A DNA stretch of 64,000 nucleotides from Hirundichthys speculiger (lineage: Eukaryota; Chordata; Actinopteri; Beloniformes; Exocoetidae), in NCBI GenBank assembly GCA_018398805.1, contig JAGFBZ010002027.1, positions 321,501-385,500 on the forward strand, read 5' to 3'. Positions 25,005 to 37,479 of this stretch are shown here, in pieces. Below the pieces are notes generated by a model. The model made no database searches. It was not told where the DNA came from and saw only the letters and a list, made by a program, of their open reading frames with translations. The position numbers and the translations under genes are program-made. Numbering within the stretch: position 1 is the first letter of the stretch; the number at the start of each line of letters is the position of its first letter.

Positions 25005-25900
25005 GTTAAAATGCATCAATTTTTCCATATTTGACTTGCAACAAGTTGAAAAACACTTGGTAGGGTGTACCCAATGCTGGTAAGAAGTTGAAAGGAAAAA
25101 TTCAAACAAATGACGTTGACAGGTGATTGTAAGAATGATTTGGTGCAAAAGCAATGTCCTCAAAGACAGATAAAAAGGGTGAACCACACTCATGACCAAA
25201 AGTCCTTTGGGTCGACCTAAATAGGGTCAGTGTCAAAATGACCTGGGAATCCCAAGCTGGTCTCTTCTCCCAAACCACCACATTCTTCTCTTTTCCTTGA
25301 TGAGGGGCCTTTTCTTGTTTCTGAGAAGTACCTACAATCTAGGAACCAACAATCCAGGCTTGGAGGCATCTGGGATGGATCACCACACACTGTCTTAACT
25401 TTTTCATCTTTATGAAGATCTGCAACAAGTTCAAAAGCCAGGTTCTTTGATGGCCTGGGCTTTTATCAGTGTCCTTGTCAAAGCTCATTTCCACTTCTGT
25501 GATGGCAGCACTTTTCAAAAAGACAATAAAAAACACACATTACAAAGACGTGGCTGAAGAAGAAGACGGTAGGATTACTGGACTGGCCACCCTGGAGTCT
25601 GGACCTGTCCCCTGGTGAACATAGGTGGCGACGACCTCGTACAATTAAAATACCTCAGGAGGTGTGCAGGAAACCTGGGACAAAATAACACCTGGAACTC
25701 ACTTGGTCTCCTTAATGCCAGGATGCTCTGGAGGGGCTGTGGGCAGGAATGTTACAGGTACTACAAAGGGCTAAAGCTTTTCTTTCCTGACTTTTTAAAA
25801 TGAATTTTATTGCAGGTTTGAAATGCAAAGTTTGACTCATATGAACAAAAGACATTTAATCATTTGGATGCATGGAATCTGTGAAATACGAGTCAAAGCA
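25005..25900 (+). pseudogene. Tc1/mariner-like relic
   Basis: The words ATTACTGGACTGGCCACCCTGGAGTCTGGACCTG (about 25573-25606) correspond to the W-P/H-S/G-x-DL-P-x-N block near the third catalytic residue in a family common in fish genomes. The 3' flank TTGCAGGTTTGAAATGCAAAG also recurs at 19880. Many stops and indels; boundaries approximate. Confidence 0.6.
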
Positions 25901-27149
25901 CATGGACGAATCACTACCTTTAAGTTATAGTTATAATGGATCTCTTTAAACATTAAAGATAAATGTTTTTAGTAACATCTGTAAGATGATTTGGTTAGAC
26001 TTTAAAATAGCTTTCTACAGACTTCCTCTGTGAAACCCTCCTTTTTAATAAAATGAAGTAGTAAAAGACTAAAGAAAACCCTGAGCTGAGTAAACAGGCC
26101 CTGTTCCACCACTCCCTGGCCAGTGTACATGTGAGTGTGCACGTCAAGCACACCCATCACACCTCCATTTAGTCCTGCCTGACCAACTCTGGACCAGTGA
26201 GGGAACACCTGATCGCCAAGAGCAACAGAAAAAGACGCGGGTGATGTCATCAGCACACAAACAGAGAACCCAGAATCGTGCTCTTATTTTGAAATTTCTG
26301 ATGGAACCTGATCAATGTTTCCGAAAGCAGATAGCGTGAGAGTCTGCCATGTGAACAAAGGAAGGATGGAGGGATTGTTGTTGGCCCCTGTTGTTCTGGG
26401 GTCACACCACTTTCTCCGCTTCGTCCTTGTCTCCACTCGGGAGAGTATCATGTGTCCTGCTCCACTAAAACCACATTCCTCTGCTCTGATTTCTACCTGC
26501 TGAACTCACTGATAATGTCTCATTCCTTCTCACTGTTCCAGCCTGGACTTCATGAACTGCTGTTCATTTCAGTCTGTGATCTCAGAATTCAAAGAATTTA
26601 CCTTTTAATCAACTAAAGGTTAGAAATAATTCCTTTAAAGGGGTATTACCTCATTTTACCTTGAATGCATCATGTGTCAGGATGCGTGGTGAGGATTTCT
26701 AATGACCCATCTGTGAAGAACTGCTTGACAGTTTGAAATAAAAAAAAACAAACAATCACGTTCACAGTTTACAAAACAAAACTCAAAAGGTTTAAATTTA
26801 GTTTGAGCTACAGTCTCCAATATAAGAGAGCCTGGCTTGAGTGAATTTATAGACTATGATACTGAGTCTTATATTACATGCAGACTCATACAGACATAAT
26901 AAATACAGAGCCAGCTCTTTGTTGTTTTAGAATTATAGGCCTTCCAGGGTTGTCTAGTCTGTCGCTGTTTATCTGCACTTTGAAACAGTAACTGAAGGCC
27001 TGAGCTTTCAAAATGCCGTGACATTTGGTTTAGATCAAAGAGTGTGCAGTGTGGGGATGTATTATTGCTGTGGCACTTATTTATTCCACCTCTGTTGTCA
27101 GTGACTTGAACCCTTTTTGAAACAGCATCCCGCATGCTGCACCTGCTAG

Positions 27150-27860
27150 GCATTTGCCGATTGTGCTAGTAAAAGTGGCATATTATGCTAGTGGCAGTGC
27201 TCGTTTTTTCTGGCCAAATTATGCTCAAATTATGCTCGCTTTTCAAAATTATGCTACTTTTTAAAAAAATTATTCTGTGCACAAACTTCACAACTCACAA
27301 GACAAGTTTGAAAATGTATTTTATTAACCCTGGCCTGACGTTCTGGGCCCGGTAGTTCAAAACCTGGGTAACTTTATCCGGTGGTTAGGCCTATACGGTG
27401 GATAAATCTGCTATCCAGCGGATAGTTATCCAGCGAACAAAAATAGGTTGCACAAAGCCTGGATAGTGTGGTGGATAAACTATCCGGGTGGATAACCGCA
27501 GATAGCTTGCTGCTAACCATCACGTGTAGCGGAGCGTGACACAGTTTGCGCAAGGTTTTGCACTCAAATGGCCTCCAGTTACCATTGTAAAGTATGTAAA
27601 TTTCGAGTAAACAACGAACTGTGCACACGCTAGTAGCGCGCGCTGGGTTTCAAAACAAATAAAAACAAATACAGTGAAAACTAAACCATGCAGTTTCTGA
27701 CAAAGCCCTGGATAACAAATTTAACATTGAATTATTCTAAAATTCTGCATATAAAAGAAAATATACGGATTATGCTAGCAAAAAAAAAAAATTATGCTCA
27801 ATTCTCACTTATGCCAAAAAGGGCAAAAATTATGCAGAATGCCAAGGCACAAAAGAGCAG
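27150..27860. repeat. ATTATGCT-rich dispersed repeat with inner insertion
   Basis: ATTATGCT/ATTATGCA words recur at 27182, 27220, 27233, 27248, 27770, 27791 and 27829, on both sides of a different block (about 27330-27670) rich in GGATAA/TTATCC inverted words. This suggests one repeat interrupted by another. No clean terminal repeats or duplications. Confidence 0.5.
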
Positions 27861-28255
27861 TAGAAGTATGCAGTATGTACTGCACACCGGCCCGGCGGTC
27901 ATTGTCACCGTAAAAACAACTATTCTACGGTGTAGTTCAGTCTGACAAGTCTCGCAATGACGACTTGAGTCATCCCGTTGAGGCTCAAATCTAGTAAATT
28001 CCCATTTTTAAGGCATATGGAGAGATATTGGGGAAGATTAATATAACTTATCCCCCCTCCACAGTATCAACGCCTACAGGTGGAATATAGGGAGAGAAAA
28101 ATCAGGAGGAAAATAAGGACCTCCTGGTCCTTAAATGGACCTGTAAGTTGGACGGAGTCATTTAAATAAACAAGTAGAGAGAGAGAATGACTTTCAAACA
28201 CAACTTGTCTTGTCTGCCTGAACTAGCTCTTAGGAGTTGTCACATTGCATTATGG

Positions 28256-28544
28256 CAGTGGTGCGCAAACTGTGGTATTCGTACCACTGGTGGTACGCGA
28301 GCGCTCTCTGGTGGTACACGGGGGAACTTGTCAATGCATGACAATGCATTATAAATACAACGTTTCAAATGAAATTTAGTTAACAATAAATAACCACAAT
28401 AAGGAGTAAACATCTCTCCCGTGTGTTTAAAGCTAATTGAGAAGGCATATATGGCTATATTTTAAAATTGGTCATCATGGTGGTACTCGAAGAGCTCAAT
28501 AGTTTCTCAGGTGGTACGCAGCATTAAAAGTTTGAGAACCACTG
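28256..28544. mobile_element. hAT-like MITE
   Basis: Exact 8-bp duplication CATTATGG (28248-28255 and 28545-28552). The ends CAGTGGTGCGCAAACT and AGTTTGAGAACCACTG are inverted. GGTGGTACGC / GGTGGTACTC words recur inside. 289 bp, non-coding. Confidence 0.94.
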
Positions 28545-28632
28545 CATTATGGGATATAGTGTCTGAGGTAGACTGGTTAGTTGCACACCAATCACTTGGG
28601 TACTTCTCACATACTGCATTTTCTTTTTTTCT

Positions 28633-28658
28633 TTAGGGTTAGGGTTAGGGTTAGGGTT
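28633..28658 (+). repeat. Short interstitial telomere-type tract
   Basis: Four perfect TTAGGG units plus TT, embedded in T-rich sequence (runs of T on both sides). Confidence 0.9.
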
Positions 28659-30530
28659 CTTTTTTTTACATTTATTTGCATACTGCTTACTATATTCTAC
28701 ATGGTAAAGTCAGTATCCAGTGGTAATATAGATTGCAGATTTTTTAAAACAGTGTCTGTGTTTAAAAAAAAAAAAAAAACTTTAGGAACTATTTCTAGCA
28801 TGGTCCTCCTTAATTGGACAACTTTTTGCAAATTGGCATTAACTAAATTGACGTTATTTTCGCTAGTGTAGTTTAATTGAACAGAATTGAACCAATTGAA
28901 TTCAAAACAGAACGAAGGACGATCAAAGTAACTTCACGCTCCCGTCAGTCAGGCAGCCGCATATCACTCACGTCACTATTTCATACATCAACAGTTATCT
29001 CACAGAGAAAGAGTATGAAATATATTCTTTTTTGTTTTAAATTGAGTTGAATTGAAACATTATAATTTAGCGAACTGAACTTTCTTCCAGTTTATTGTTC
29101 TGCACTTTGTACTTTACACACAGAGTTCAATTAAATAGTCTAGTTCAAGCCACTGTTAATCCAAAGATATCCTAATTAAATCCAATTCAAATTCCAGCTC
29201 TTTAGGGATGCACTTTCTCAGTAACTTTTTATTACACCATATGAACTGAACATAGTTTGAGTCCAAGATATTAGTTGGACAGCTTCCGATCAAAAATAAC
29301 TGAAGCAATGGAACAGTAATCCATCCGTTTATCACTGACAGCAGTCAGACAGCATGCATGGCAGTACTGTAAAAGAGTTGGATATAGATCAAATTATGAT
29401 TTAGGCCCAAAAACTACAGAAGGAGAGTGTGACTTTATTAAAGACTGGTCTGGACCTCGTCTGCCTGGTAAAGGGTACTTAGAGGAGTCATTTGGTTTGT
29501 AAAAAACAAGGCTCAGTAGGTATTTGTATTTGCAACACTCCCGTCAGCACTCTATCAACCTCTCAAACCTCGGCCACGCCCCCTCCCCACATATCAGACC
29601 TTGAATATAATTATCTCCTCCTCAAGCAGCCTTGGATTCTGACAAAGGAAGTATTTTAGTGCGGTACTATCTTCTTTCCGGCCCTCTCATACTTTCCATG
29701 TTTGAATTTCAATCTAGCTCTGTTCTTTTATCTCTGTGCCTCAGCGTTCTTCAGTAATTTTCCTCCTTTCTTCCAATCTTTGTCTGTTATTCTGCTTCAA
29801 TTCATTTAAAATTTGAGGTTTTGGCATTCCATCCCTAAACTGCTGTCAGTTTTAAAACACCTGACCTTCAATTTCTTTCTCTTCGTAAAACCTGGACATG
29901 GAGTCGCCTTGCTCCCTTGTTATCGATACATCTGTCCATGGGTACCTCCTCTCTCCATCTGCTGTCCATTTGGTCCTGAGAAGCATTAAAGCTCAGTGTT
30001 TTCCAAGAAACAGGGTGTTGGCGTCCTGTTTTGTGTTATTGTTCCCTGTTGGGATGACGCAGCAGAGTAGAGAGAACTCAGAGGAATTGTGTTTGCTCAG
30101 ACCGCCACTGAAGCGAGGTGTGATGCCCTTGGCTGCTGTAGATCAACAGACTTCTCTGTGAAGATAGCAAATAAATTACATTGTTGAATTGCTCAATCTG
30201 TTATGGAGACCAGAAAATCCCTTGTTGTTTAAAACAAGAGAAACCGTCCAAGGCTGAGGTCATTTCACTTGAGTCCTGTTGTGAAATATTTGTTGTTTTT
30301 GCCTTTTGTAGTCGAAAACCAGACACAGTAGCAATATATTTTTACATTTCATAACAATTTATTAATTCCACAAATAGAAATCATATTGCAGCAGTGTACA
30401 ATTCAGAGCTGAAATAAAAGAATAAAGAACTTAAAAATAAAAAGCACTTGACATACTGTTGGAAAGTTGTAATTGTAACAGAGTGGCATGGTTGAAGGAT
30501 CGCCATAAATACGTTGGGGGACTTTGTTGC

Positions 30531-30876
30531 GGGCAGCACGATGGCTTAGTGGTTAGCACTGTTGCCTCACAGCTAGAAGGTTTCTGGTTTGAACCTCAGC
30601 AGGTCTTTCTGTGTGGAGTCTCCAAAGTTCTCCTGGTGCTTGTACAGGTTTCCTCAAGGTTCCTCCCACAGTCCAAAGACATGCATGTCAGGTTAATTGT
30701 TGGTTCTAGATTACCTGTAGGAGTGATTGTGAGTGGTTGTTTGTCCCTGTGATGGACTAGCGACATGTCCAGGGTGGACCCCTGCCTTTCGCCCGAAGAG
30801 AGATAGACTTCAGTAGATCCCTGTGACCCTGCAAAGGATTAAGCGAGTATAGATAATGGATGGATGGATGGATGGG
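30531..30876 (+). repeat. Dispersed fish repeat with TGGA tail
   Basis: The head GGGCAGCACGATGGCTTAGTGGTTAGCACTGTTGCCTCACAGC and the CCTCCCACAGTCCAAAGACATGCA core are those of a repeat common in teleosts, and it ends in TGGATGGATGGATGG. GGTTTGAACCT near 30586 resembles a pol III B box. I regard it as a SINE/LINE-tail type retroposon; the exact family is not certain to me. Confidence 0.8.
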
Positions 30877-31199
30877 TCTTTGTTGCCTGCAGAGATGCTC
30901 TTTCACTTCTCAAGGATTGTCCTTGTTGGGGTCCTTGTTGGGGACCAAATATGTTCCTGAGACACGTCTCAGTGAAACACATAATACTGTATTCCCAATA
31001 TTGCCCTCATCAGGGTTCCAAGTGCGTACATACTGTTTTCCGGTGATCGTACATTCTCCATGACAATCAAAGAAATCAGTCACACAGCACAACATCCAAA
31101 CCAGAGGAGAAAGATTTTTCTAAAATCTGTGTTTTAATGGAAAAAAAAAATCCAATCTGAAAACTCCAAGATTATACAAAGGGAGACATAATAGCTATG

Positions 31200-32210
31200 T
31201 CCTAATTCAAGGGCTTCAAAAGTCGTTGGATGCCTGACGATTACTCCAACAGAGATTGTAATGACATTGTATTCAAATACATACACTATGATATGGAGTT
31301 GGTCCACCTTTTCTGCAGCAGCAAGAGCTTCTACCCTTCTTGGAAGGTTTTCTACAATATTTTGGAGTGTTTCTGTGGTAATTTGTGGGATAAAAAGGCC
31401 TGGCATGCAGTTTCCATTCCAGTTCATTCCAGTGGCGCTCACAGGGGTTGAGGTCAGGGCTTTGTGTTGACCAGTCAAGTTCTTTGAAACTGACCTCATC
31501 AAGTCATGTCCTTTTAGTCCTTGTGTGCACCGTCCAAAATGTCTTGGTGTGCTGAAGCATTAAAATTTCCCTTCACTGGAGATAAGGGGCCTAGCCCAAA
31601 CCTTGAAAATCAGTCCCATTTCCCATATCATCCCTTTTCCACCAAACTTCACATTTGGCACAGTGCAGTCAGGCAGGTAACATTCTGATATAAATTCTCA
31701 CAGAAGATGTTTCTACTGCTCTACTGCTCCACTCCATCCAATGCTTGGCATTGGACTTGGGGATGTGAGTCCTGCATGCCCCTTCTCCATCATGGAAACC
31801 CATCCCAGGATGATCCCACCGCATGGATTTGTGCTTATTTTAAATGTCAATGGAAGCTCAGAGGTTTTCAGCTATGGAATCAGCAGAACGTTGGTACTTT
31901 TATGTACCATGTGCCTCAGCAGTCACTGACTCCACTCTGAGATTTTAGATGATTTTCTGTTTCCTGAGTTGTTTTTGCCCCGAAACACTTCTACTTTTCA
32001 ATAATATCACTTCCAACACTTTGTGGAATATCCAGCACAGAAGTAATTGTAATAGCATGAATGTGCACCCCCCCCCCCCCCCCCCATCAGAGTTCCATGC
32101 TTGGACTCTTCATCTTCAGGATGATACGTTTTGGATCCCAAATATTTGCAAAACACCTGAGTTCAATAATTAACTGGTGTGGTCAAATACTTTTGTCCAT
32201 ATAGTATATG
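31200..32210 (-). repeat. DNA transposon relic (ends TTTTGTCCATATAGT)
   Basis: The right end AAATACTTTTGTCCATATAGTATATG is that of a widespread fish DNA element whose termini read CACTATATGGACAAAAGTATT. Interior words (GGGGTTGAGGTCAGGGCTTTG, CTCCACTCCATCCAATGC) fit the antisense of that element. The matching left terminus is not visible. An 18-C run (32068-32085) interrupts it. Confidence 0.6.
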
Positions 32211-33461
32211 TCCTCGGGCTAAGAAGGCTGCACCAGAAGGATCCTTCATGGCCGAGCATATCCCAGAGTTCATTACACAGCTGACGGTTGGCACACCCCT
32301 GGTGCACATGGCAGTTGAACTGCAGCCTTGTCACATCCTTATATAAATCACACAAGCAGAAAAGTATCACCATATCCTGTAATTATGAACTATATGATTA
32401 AAAACACAAGTAAAATGAGAATTTCTGGTTTCATTTCACGAGATAGATGAGAAACTGCCGCTGTCAATAATGCCACAAAGGGCCAGTGCTGTGGTTCTAC
32501 ACAGGAAGTTCTTATTAACTCATCTAACCAATGCTCAGTTCGCCCTTTGCAGTCATTGAAAGATGTCTTTGTAGACTGTGCCCTGGTCAGGATGCAGCCT
32601 CTAAACTAATATGATCAGAGCTACTCAAACAGGCTGCCACTAGGCCAGCGCCATCTAAAATTGCAAAGTTTTGTTATCTTAACAAGATGAAAAATTTAGT
32701 GAGGTAAAGAAACGAGCAAGAGAAAGAAACCCAACTGCTTTGACCATTGGGTTGGGTTGATGGATGGGGTCCAGATTGGTGTTTTGAGCTCAGCATAGAA
32801 AAGCTGAGCAAAAAGAACGTGCATGCAGGAAGTCCAGAGGGTCCCAAGGACGTAGAAAACCGGATATCAGAAGACACAAGGAGAACTTTTTAGGCAGCAA
32901 AATATTGACCGTACCAGTTCTGGGATACCAGTAGAGACTTCACTGGCCTTGTGGTTTCACAATCTGGAAATAATCCACACCACAACTCAAATCAAAGCCA
33001 ATATCGCAGACACATCCATCCTTAGTCTGACAGCCCCCTCACATCACACTGCCTCGTGGATTCTCCCACCAGCGCCGCGGTAAATATATCACCCCCATTA
33101 GGTGCTAAATGTGAAGTCACAGTGCAGCAGCTCTGTGCTAAACATGCAGGTCATGATAAATGAGCAGTCACTGCGGACTTCGCTGTGAAGATTGATCGAG
33201 AAGTTTCACAGAAGCCCCAGACATTCCAGGTTGAGTGTTAAATGAGACCTTGTGATCGTGATTTTGAAAAGTGCTGATGAAAAGATGATGTTATATGTCG
33301 ATACTGGTGATACTGGTGCACCATCCTGCTCACTAAATGCAATGACCGTCCTCCTTCCACAGTACAATGGCTCCACCTTGTGGCCAAATAATTAAATACA
33401 ATGTTTTAAAACAGTGCATGCCTCACTGATGTAAACTTTCCTGATTTATTTTGGTCAACAG

Positions 33462-33549
33462 GCTGGAGAGAAGCACTACCACCCCACATGTGCCCGCTGC
33501 GCCCGCTGTGAGCAGATGTTTGCAGAGGGAGAAGAAATGTATCTGCAAG
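33462..33549 (+). CDS. ablim2: ablim2 exon: LIM4 core
   Basis: The acceptor is ttttggtcaacag and the donor gtgaga. It encodes AGEKHYHPTCARCARCEQMF, supplying the His-x2-Cys-x2-Cys-x2-Cys ligands of LIM4, then AEGEEMYLQ. 88 nt, ending one base into a Gly codon. Phase agrees with both neighbours across introns of about 10 kb and 434 bp. Confidence 0.96.
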
Positions 33550-33983
33550 GTGAGAGAACTCTCCCTGTTCTTCACTGTTGCTCCAAACATTTAGAACATC
33601 TGTATCAGATGATGTCATAGGGTATGTCATCTGATGTCATCTGATGTCATCTGATGTCATTTGTCAGAAGAAGCACCATCAGAGCTCATTTTCAAGAGGT
33701 GATATCATCTTTTGAATCACACTGACACGTTCTTAATGAGCGTATGTTGCAACGTGATCTATGAGTCACTGACTTTGACGCCCAACACTGATTAGTTTTT
33801 CATGTGAATTTGTTACTAACCTTGTGTTATTCAGGATGTTACCAACGTTATATCTGAACGTTATTTTGTCTGAGAATCATCCTGACACTCCTGGTTACTG
33901 AGCCATCTGAGTCAGAACCAGGATGTTGCACAATTTTCAGCAACATTGAAGATGTGGTCCAGTCGCTGTCTCTGTCTCAACAG
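33550..33983 (+). other. ablim2: ablim2 intron at the end of LIM4
   Basis: 434 bp with GT-AG ends. The only structure seen is a run of about four ATCTGATGTC units (33607-33660). Confidence 0.9.
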
Positions 33984-34042
33984 GATCTTCAATCTGGCAT
34001 CCTCCATGCAGACAAGCAGCAAAGCATGAAGAAAAGAGTAAG
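33984..34042 (+). CDS. ablim2: ablim2 exon: C-terminal edge of LIM4
   Basis: The acceptor is ctctgtctcaacag and the donor gtgggt. It encodes GSSIWHPPCRQAAKHEEKSK. The WHPPC segment provides the last LIM4 ligands (His/Cys), and the basic/acidic tail begins the inter-domain linker. Mammalian ABLIM2, as I recall it, has GSSIWHPACRQAA here, which supports the paralogue call. 59 nt, ending in phase 0. Confidence 0.94.
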
Positions 34043-36038
34043 GTGGGTGAGACACCAATAAGACTCGCGCTACTAATACTAATTAATGCCCATGTTTCAA
34101 TTTGAACTGGAGTAGCTGTAATTGGTACTCTGGTTTCAATTTAGGTCTTGTATAGTCATATCATGTTTTTGTTTTGTTTTGTTTTTACCAATTTTCTTGC
34201 AGTTTGTACGTGCAAACAATGTTGCCCTGAGTGTCAATACTAAGTTTAATTTACTTTGAATTATTATATAACAAAATACAGGTCAAAGAGGATCCTTATG
34301 GCCACGCCCACAAGTCTCACTAATGCAAACGTTGAAGTGGACTGTTGGATCAAAACTGTTTTATCCATCAGCGTGGTCATTAAATAAAGTAGATTAACTT
34401 TAGTGAAAATCGTAGAATGGTTCAAGACCACTTTATTGTACTTTCACTTTCAGTTTTTTGAATATGACGGAAACAGTTTAATTGCTGAACTTGGTGGAGA
34501 TGGGTGGGTTTGATTTGGAAGCTTGAAAGAAATCATTGGGAAAAATTACTTTTGTTTGATCCAAAATCATTCCAAAGATGTGATCATGAACATAACTCTA
34601 GTTGTAGCACCATCTACAGGCCTGCCATGGTAACTATGATTGGATTTGAAACATAGTGTTGAAAGGAAACCTTTGTGGATTATTATTTATTATTTATCAT
34701 TTCATTTTGTAAGAGTTCTCTTGCTGGATTTAGTTGGTTAGTTTCATGATGATCAAGACCCAACAGATCTGTCACAAACAGCTCTTTTATGTTGGCAAAA
34801 ATAAAAATAAAAAAAACAACTGTATTTTTAGCCATGGATTAGCAGCGCTGCTACTGTACACCCCCTGTCTGCCCGTCCTTCGTCTCCCTGCCTTCTTCCT
34901 CATCGTCACCCCTCTCCTCCTCAGAAGCAGGTCCGGATACAGCTCAATGATGTCCCTGAGCAGCAGGTCGGTTCCCCTGAACGTCCTTGTAGCCCCACCT
35001 CCCAGCACCGATATTAGCTGCATGGATTGAGCCAAACAGTTTGACACCCTCTTGCTGTGTGCTGCGGTGTTGCAGTCCAACTTCTTGATTGTTCCTGCTG
35101 TGACTCAGAGCTGACGTGTGAGACGTCAGTGACTGATGATGTGGATTATCAGTCTGCGCATGCACACAGACGGTTTAATAGGCAGGTGACTGATGGGCAG
35201 AACGGAGAATAACACTCACACAACTTGAACAGAGTGGACATATCCTGATGCTTTTCTGATATATTTATATAAGAGATCAAAGATCAAACTGGAAACAGAA
35301 CGTTCACTCTCTGTTTCAACTTGTGTGCTTCAGTAATGTGCTGACAAGCCACTACAGCTTCACTAATTCAGCCACTGTACTGTATTGTTTGCAGTGTTGG
35401 AATTGTACGTAAATCCAAGGTTGGCAGATTTCCCTGCAACCTCTTCAAACCAGTGAGGACAGTGAATATCTACAACTCAAAATCAGAAACAGTTGAGACA
35501 GTAAAGAAAATGAAGGGGGAAGGGTCTGATTTTTACATTTACTTTGACTTTCATTTATTTGCAGAAAGTAGTTTTCTCATTTGGGATTAAAGTTGAAAAA
35601 TATTGGTGGTCTAGTGCATTAAAAACAAACAGCAACAAATTTATGAAAAAAAAAAAAAAAAAAACAAATGGAAAAATTGTGGTTATCCTAAAAACCTTTT
35701 TCCTTGCAGCCTAATCCTGAGAGTGCAAGTCTGTCTCATTATTATTTCAAGGAATTTACAGTAGCCTCTCACATTTCAGATTCTAGATTCTCACTGACGC
35801 AACTATATTTTACAACTATCTAAAACATAAAATCAAACCGTTGTTTTTACTTCTCTCTTTTATTTCTTTTAAGGAAAAGTTAAAGCTTTGTGTGAAGTTG
35901 AGCTTCAGTTGCTGTGAGGTCACATGACTACTGTGCATGCATCACTAAAGAGAACTGAAACACCTCCAGAACATGAGCTGTGACTGCTGGTTCCACAAAT
36001 GTTTTCTCTCTTAGTAAATGTGTATTTGTGTGTTCCAG
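34043..36038 (+). other. ablim2: ablim2 intron before the TRTSSES exon
   Basis: 1,996 bp. It contains an 18-A run (35647-35664) and an open minus-strand frame at 34787-35080 that I could not assign. No transposon ends were found. Confidence 0.9.
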
Positions 36039-36116
36039 GTGACCCGGACTTCTTCTGAGAGCATCACTTCAGTCCCAGCCTCCAGCGCCTCAGGCTCCCC
36101 CAGCAGAGTCATCTAC
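36039..36116 (+). CDS. ablim2: ablim2 exon: Ser-rich linker (TRTSSES block)
   Basis: The acceptor is tgtgttccag and the donor gtaaga. It encodes 26 residues containing TRTSSESITSVPASSASGSP and ending SRVIY, the conserved serine-rich block just after LIM4 in abLIM proteins. It is likely a phosphorylated, disordered linker (inference from family). Both ends are phase 0, so the exon could be skipped without a frameshift. A tandem array of about 10-bp units starts roughly 20 bp after the donor. Confidence 0.94.
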
Positions 36117-36137
36117 GTAAGACCACACCACCTCCGC

Positions 36138-36506
36138 CCACCACTGTTCAACCACGTACAACCACCGTACAACCACTGTACAACCACCATATAACCACTG
36201 TACAACCACAACACAACCATGTACAACCATCGTACAACCACCGTATAACCACGTACAACCACGTACAACCATGTACAACCACGTACAACCATCGTACAAC
36301 CACCATAGAACCACCGTACAACCACGTACAACCACATACAACCACTGTACAACCACCATACAACCACAAACAACCACCATACAACCACCATTTAACCACG
36401 TACAACCACTGTTCAACCACGTACAACCACCATACAACCACCGTACAACCACCGTACAGCCATGTACAACTACCGTACAACCATGTACAACCACCGTAAA
36501 ATCACC
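36138..36506. repeat. Minisatellite of about 10-bp units, block 1
   Basis: Repeated RTACAACCAC units with 10-11 bp spacing (CGTACAACCAC, ATACAACCAC). The + strand is strongly A/C-rich with about one G per unit. It starts about 20 bp after the donor of the exon ending at 36116. Open frames on both strands over it (36090-36525) are by-products of the unit. Confidence 0.95.
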
Positions 36507-36945
36507 GTTGTTGTGGTCAACCTGACCTTCCCCGGACTGCTGATCTGTGGACTCAAAGTGAGATTAATTTGAATTCAATAATAGTCATGACATTCTCAAG
36601 TTTTGCCTTTGCAAAGGGAGAAATCAGCTGACAGACCCCGGTCTGTCCCCTTGCTCGTCCGGCTGATTTCTGACTCTGCAGCTAACAGGCTAGTTTTATT
36701 GACCCCTTGGGGCGTTAAACATTCTGTTGGTTAAAGGCAAACTCCCCCATTGTCCCCCGGAACAGTTCCTTCCCCCGACAAGAACACATCACCCCGACAC
36801 AGCCCAGTTGTCTTTTAATTGCCTGCAACTTTATGACTCTAGCTCAGCTTGTGACCTGCAGATGCAGATCTTTTAGCAACTTAATTTTACTCTTAATATA
36901 TGTGTCCAAATATGCAAGCACAATTATAATTCCCACACCGTACAC

Positions 36946-37434
36946 CACCGTTCAACCACGTACAACCACCGTACAACCACATACAACCACCTTACAACCA
37001 CGTACAACCACCGTACAACCACATACAACCACCTTACAACCACATACAACCACCGTACAACCACATACAACCATCTTACAACCATCTTACAACCACCGTA
37101 CAACCACATACAACCACGTACAACCACCGTACAACCACATACAATCACGTACAACCACCGTACAACCACATACAACCATCTTACAACCATGTACAACCAC
37201 CGTACAACCACATACAACCACGTACAACCACCGTACAACCACATACAACCATCTTACAACCACGTACAACCACCGTACAACCACATACAACCATGTACAA
37301 CCACCATACAATCACATACAACCATCGTACAACCACGTACAACCACCGTAAAATCACCGTACACCACCGGTCAACCATGTACAACCACCGTACAACCACA
37401 TACAACCATCCTACAACCACCGTACAACTACCAT
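36946..37434. repeat. Minisatellite of about 10-bp units, block 2
   Basis: Same unit as 36138-36506, with a more regular alternation of CGTACAACCAC, ATACAACCAC and CTTACAACCAC giving a higher-order period of about 30-60 bp. Reading frames across it on both strands are not genes. Confidence 0.95.
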
Positions 37435-37479
37435 ACGGGTATTTGGGTCACCTTAAAGGAAAAATACATCTCAAACTAC

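Larger units (their letters stand above)
23470..33461 (+). other. ablim2: ablim2 intron within LIM4 (about 10 kb)
   Basis: The longest complete intron in the window. It holds hAT-like elements at 23865-25004 and 28256-28544, mariner-type relics at 25005-25900 and 31200-32210, an ATTATGCT-rich repeat (27150-27860), a TGGA-tailed repeat (30531-30876) and a short telomere-like tract (28633-28658). Nothing was recognised in 26000-27140, 28870-30525 or 32215-33440. Confidence 0.9.

Noticed and set aside
34918..35020. A strong pyrimidine tract and cag at 34907-34924 resembling an extra exon acceptor
   Set aside because: The phase-0 reading runs into a stop without a usable donor, and the neighbouring exons (34042 and 36039) already join in phase with family-like sequence.
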